Positions 61,672 to 64,000 of a DNA stretch of 64,000 bases are shown in pieces (the stretch's first letter is position 1; every line of letters begins with the position of its first letter). The stretch is taken from positions 62,001 through 126,000 of the forward strand of contig CBDCGJ010000047.1 of the NCBI GenBank assembly GCA_965216645.1, read 5' to 3'. Below the pieces are notes generated by a model that saw only the letters and a list, made by a program, of their open reading frames with translations, was not told where the DNA came from and did not search any database. Source of the DNA: CBDCGJ01 sp965216645 (GTDB taxonomy: Bacteria > Pseudomonadota > Alphaproteobacteria > GCA-2731375). The translations under genes and the position numbers were made by a program.

Positions 61672-62068
61672 TGTAACGGGTCCGGCCCAATCGCCGAGTT
61701 CCGCCCAAGCGAAACCGGCGTTTTCCCAGTTCAACACCGGTTCGAATTCCCGCTGCACGGTGACCAGAAAGTTGTGATATTCGAACACGCCTTCCTTCCG
61801 GTAAACGTAAAGCGGCGTCAGGTCATCGCCTCTGACATCGATGCCCGCTTCCTCTCGCACTTCCCGGACGGACCGCACGACGCGGCGCCTCGTCGCCGTC
61901 AATGGCGCCGCCCCAAGTACCGTATGTCAAAGGGTCAAGCGCATGTTTCGAGCGCAGCGCAAAGCATAACCGTTTCGTTTCAGTCGCGAAAAACAGGCAG
62001 CCGGCGGCGCGCCGGCCCCAATAGCCGGTACGTAACAGATGTCGGCGGTGTTCCTTATTGAAGGACAT
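61645..62068 (-). pseudogene. NUDIX hydrolase, frameshifted
   Basis: The start MSFNKEHRRHLLRTGYWGRR (62068) with CLFFATETKRLCFALRSKHA and TYGTWGGAIDGDEAPRRAV leads into a second frame giving SVREVREEAGIDVRGDDLTP, so the NUDIX box (G-x5-E...REVREEAGI) is complete when one base is corrected near 61880. The C-terminal part VYRKEGVFEYHNFLVTVQRE and AWAELGDWAGPV continues past another shift near 61675. It hydrolyses a nucleoside-diphosphate derivative; the substrate is unknown. It overlaps the 3' end region of the DUF6460 gene convergently. Confidence 0.7.
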
Positions 62069-64000
62069 TGAAATTCGGTTCAAGCCGGTTCAAACCCGGG
62101 GCATCACGGTCGGGGAAGTATGCAGGGCTTCTTGATCGTGGCCGATGACATTTTCCCACAGCATATCCTGTTGGCGCAAGCAGGCTCGAATTCGCCGGTC
62201 GTAAATCTCGTAAACCTGCTCCAGCGGTACTGCGGAGGGGGCGAATGCGGCAGGCCCTCAGGAGGCGTTGCGCCATTTCGAAATCGTCGGCGCGGCAGGC
62301 TTTGATCATTTCGTTATGGGTCGACTGCAGGGCCTTGAATTCGGCGTCATGAGCCATGCTTTCGTCACCGAGAAGGGTGAAGATCTTCTGCGGCTCCTCA
62401 CGCCCGCGGACTCTAATGCGATCCAATTCAAGTGTGGCGAATTCGGGCACGGCTGACTGGGTTTCCTCGCCGATGATGATGACGACGCCGTAGGTTTTGG
62501 TCAGGCTTTCGAGACGGGACGAGACGTTGACCGTGTCGCCGAGAACCGAATAGTTGAAGCGTTGCTCCGAGCCGATATTGCCGACACAGGCAATGCCGGA
62601 ATTGATGCCGATGCCGATGCGAAATTCGGAATAGGGCAAGCCGGCGTCTTCCGCGTCCTTCTTCCATTCCGCATTGAAGGCAGCCAGTTTTTCTTCCATC
62701 TCCAAGGCGGTCAGGCAGGCCTGTTTGGCATGGCGGTCCACTGGGATCGGAGCGTTCCAGAAGGACATAATGCAGTCGCCGATATATTTGTCGATCGTGC
62801 CTTGGTGACGCAGTACGATATCCGTCATCGGCGTCAGATAGCTATTGATGAGCTGCGTTAATTCCTCGGCGCTCAACCGCTCGGAGATTGAGGTGAAACG
62901 GCGGATATCGGAAAACATCACCGTCATATCGCGCATTTCGCCGCCAAGATTCAGAGATCCTGGATTCGCCGCCAATTGTTGGACGAATTCCGGCGATAGA
63001 TAGTGATTGAATGCGTCGCGGACTTCCTGCCGACGATTTTCCTCCCGCGCGAAACTGCGGTAGCTCAGGAAGAAATACAGCGTCAAAATCACCACGGTCG
63101 GATAGACCGGATCGTAGAGCGTGCTCAACTCCCGGAACGAATACCAGGAACCGCCGATCACCGCGCCCAGCAGGGCGAGCGCGACGATGAACGAGATTTG
63201 CGCGGTCAGCACAGGCATTAACACGATCAGTACCAACCCAAGAACAGCCGCCACCGTCAATTCGATCCAACGCGCGGTCGTGGGCCGCTTCAACTGCGAT
63301 TCGGTCAGCACGTTTTCAATGATCTGCGCATGCACCTCGACGCCTGGCATGAACGGATTAATCGGGGTTGCTTTGATGTCGAACAAACCCACCGCCGATG
63401 TACCGATGAGAACGATTTTGCCGCGGAACTTGTCGTCCGGCAGCGTGCCATTCAAGACCGAGACGGCGGACACATACTTTGCCCTGTCGGTGTCGGAAAA
63501 ATAGACCCAGTACTCGCCCAGCGGTCCGGTTTCGATGACATAGGGCTTGATGATGATCCCCTGGATGCCTTCGTCCTTACTTGCTTTCACCAAAGCCGCA
63601 TCGCCGCCGACCGCGAGGCGTAAGACCTCCGTCGCCAGCGAGGGATATAGATTATTGTCTACATTCACCACCATCGGCACGGACCGGACGACGCCATCTA
63701 CGCCGCCTTCAAGATTGAACAGACCATGGCCCTTGGCGGCTTCATTAAGCTGCGGCAGACTGCGGATCATGTATTTCTTCGGCTTCAGCTGAGGTCGCGG
63801 ATCGACCCCGAGATACCCCATGGTGGTATTGAACTGCGTGTATGTGTCGACGTTTTTCGCGCCGATGTTTTGTGCAGCCTGGCCCATGACGACATTTGCT
63901 CGCGCAATCGCCTCGGCGAAGACCCTGTCATTGTCGGGCGCATTCTTCAGCGCCGTTTTCAAGTCGGGATCAAGCTGTGGAACCGCTCGGGCTATTGCCG
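62055..64000 (-). CDS. CHASE2-domain class III adenylate/guanylate cyclase (N-terminus outside the window)
   Basis: At least 648 residues; the frame stays open to the window edge. A periplasmic CHASE2 sensor (NVVMGQAAQNIGAKNVDTY, GLFNLEGGVDGVVRSVPMVV, GKIVLIGTSAVGLFDIKATP) precedes three membrane helices (about residues 235-315) and the catalytic domain: MTVMFSDIRRFTSISERLSA with the metal Asp, KYIGDCIMSFWNAP with the second Asp, and FRIGIGINSGIACVGNIGSE plus YSVLGDTVNVSSRLESLTKT. The last 60 residues look out of frame; removing one A near 62255 gives EQVYEIYDRRIRACLRQ and a stop at 62090. It makes a cyclic nucleotide in response to an extracytoplasmic cue. Confidence 0.88.
   Translation of the reverse strand, partial: AIARAVPQLDPDLKTALKNAPDNDRVFAEAIARANVVMGQAAQNIGAKNVDTYTQFNTTMGYLGVDPRPQLKPKKYMIRSLPQLNEAAKGHGLFNLEGGVDGVVRSVPMVVNVDNNLYPSLATEVLRLAVGGDAALVKASKDEGIQGIIIKPYVIETGPLGEYWVYFSDTDRAKYVSAVSVLNGTLPDDKFRGKIVLIGTSAVGLFDIKATPINPFMPGVEVHAQIIENVLTESQLKRPTTARWIELTVAAVLGLVLIVLMPVLTAQISFIVALALLGAVIGGSWYSFRELSTLYDPVYPTVVILTLYFFLSYRSFAREENRRQEVRDAFNHYLSPEFVQQLAANPGSLNLGGEMRDMTVMFSDIRRFTSISERLSAEELTQLINSYLTPMTDIVLRHQGTIDKYIGDCIMSFWNAPIPVDRHAKQACLTALEMEEKLAAFNAEWKKDAEDAGLPYSEFRIGIGINSGIACVGNIGSEQRFNYSVLGDTVNVSSRLESLTKTYGVVIIIGEETQSAVPEFATLELDRIRVRGREEPQKIFTLLGDESMAHDAEFKALQSTHNEMIKACRADDFEMAQRLLRACRIRPLRSTAGAGLRDLRPANSSLLAPTGYAVGKCHRPRSRSPAYFPDRDAPGLNRLEPNFNVLQ

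Noticed and set aside
1..64000. CRISPR arrays, insertion sequences, attachment sites
   Set aside because: No regularly spaced direct repeats, no transposase or integrase, and the single tRNA gene (Glu) has no integrase or duplicated 3' end next to it.

Overview
The window reads as a chromosomal segment of a GC-rich alphaproteobacterium, most likely of the Rhodospirillales type. The evidence is gene order: yebC-ruvCAB-ybgC-tolQRAB-pal-cpoB-tilS-ftsH-glmM-thiD on one strand, serC-serA-hisZ-purA, tkt-gap-pgk-thiE, and zapA-6S RNA-fau. Nearly all of it is core metabolism and cell-envelope biology. No intact prophage, insertion sequence or CRISPR array is visible.

Layout. 1-2.5 kb: two divergent acyl-CoA synthetases. 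2.5-5.3 kb: an AT-richer accessory island with a secreted protein built from a tandem duplication, fragments of a phage MuF-type gene and of a glutathione S-transferase, and a long near-perfect palindrome. 5.3-10.3 kb (minus strand): an EgtD-like methyltransferase, a stator-like MotA/OmpA pair, an inositol monophosphatase and EF-P. 10.4-15.7 kb: RidA, then thiE, pgk, gap and tkt. 15.8-18.7 kb: zapA, 6S RNA, formyltetrahydrofolate cyclo-ligase, a YmdB-type phosphoesterase and a secreted protein. 18.9-20.7 kb: a heat-shock block with an RpoH-type promoter, a ROSE-like RNA thermometer, Hsp20, a 74-residue ORF and a divergent RpoH paralogue. 21-36.5 kb: Holliday-junction resolution, the Tol-Pal envelope machine with two pal genes, tRNA-Ile lysidine synthetase, FtsH, GlmM and ThiD. 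36.5-40.6 kb: a PhzF protein and two class-V PLP enzymes flanking an aldo/keto reductase. 40.7-46.1 kb: serine, histidine and purine biosynthesis. 46.1-50.7 kb: a HAD protein, canonical rpoH with an unusually clear promoter, rluD, a JAMM protease, threonine aldolase and tRNA-Glu. 50.8-64 kb: a kinase/ATPase fusion, a cupin, a six-gene catabolic-looking minus-strand operon ending in an MFS transporter, and a run of genes up to a CHASE2 adenylate cyclase that leaves the window.

Data quality matters here. serA, rluD, the kinase fusion, sdaA, an LLM oxidoreductase, a papain-like hydrolase, DUF6460, a NUDIX gene and the cyclase 3' end all carry isolated one-base indels. The interrupted frames still encode conserved family sequence, and serA has at least six insertions in 200 bp. 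Uncorrected sequencing or assembly errors explain this better than mass pseudogenisation.

The observations most worth following are the ROSE/hsp20/small-ORF/rpoH2 stress module, the 16-bp palindrome inside the rpoH promoter spacer, the EgtD homologue with two substituted histidine-pocket residues, the stator-like pair next to it, the duplicated pal, and the decayed island at 2.5-5.3 kb.
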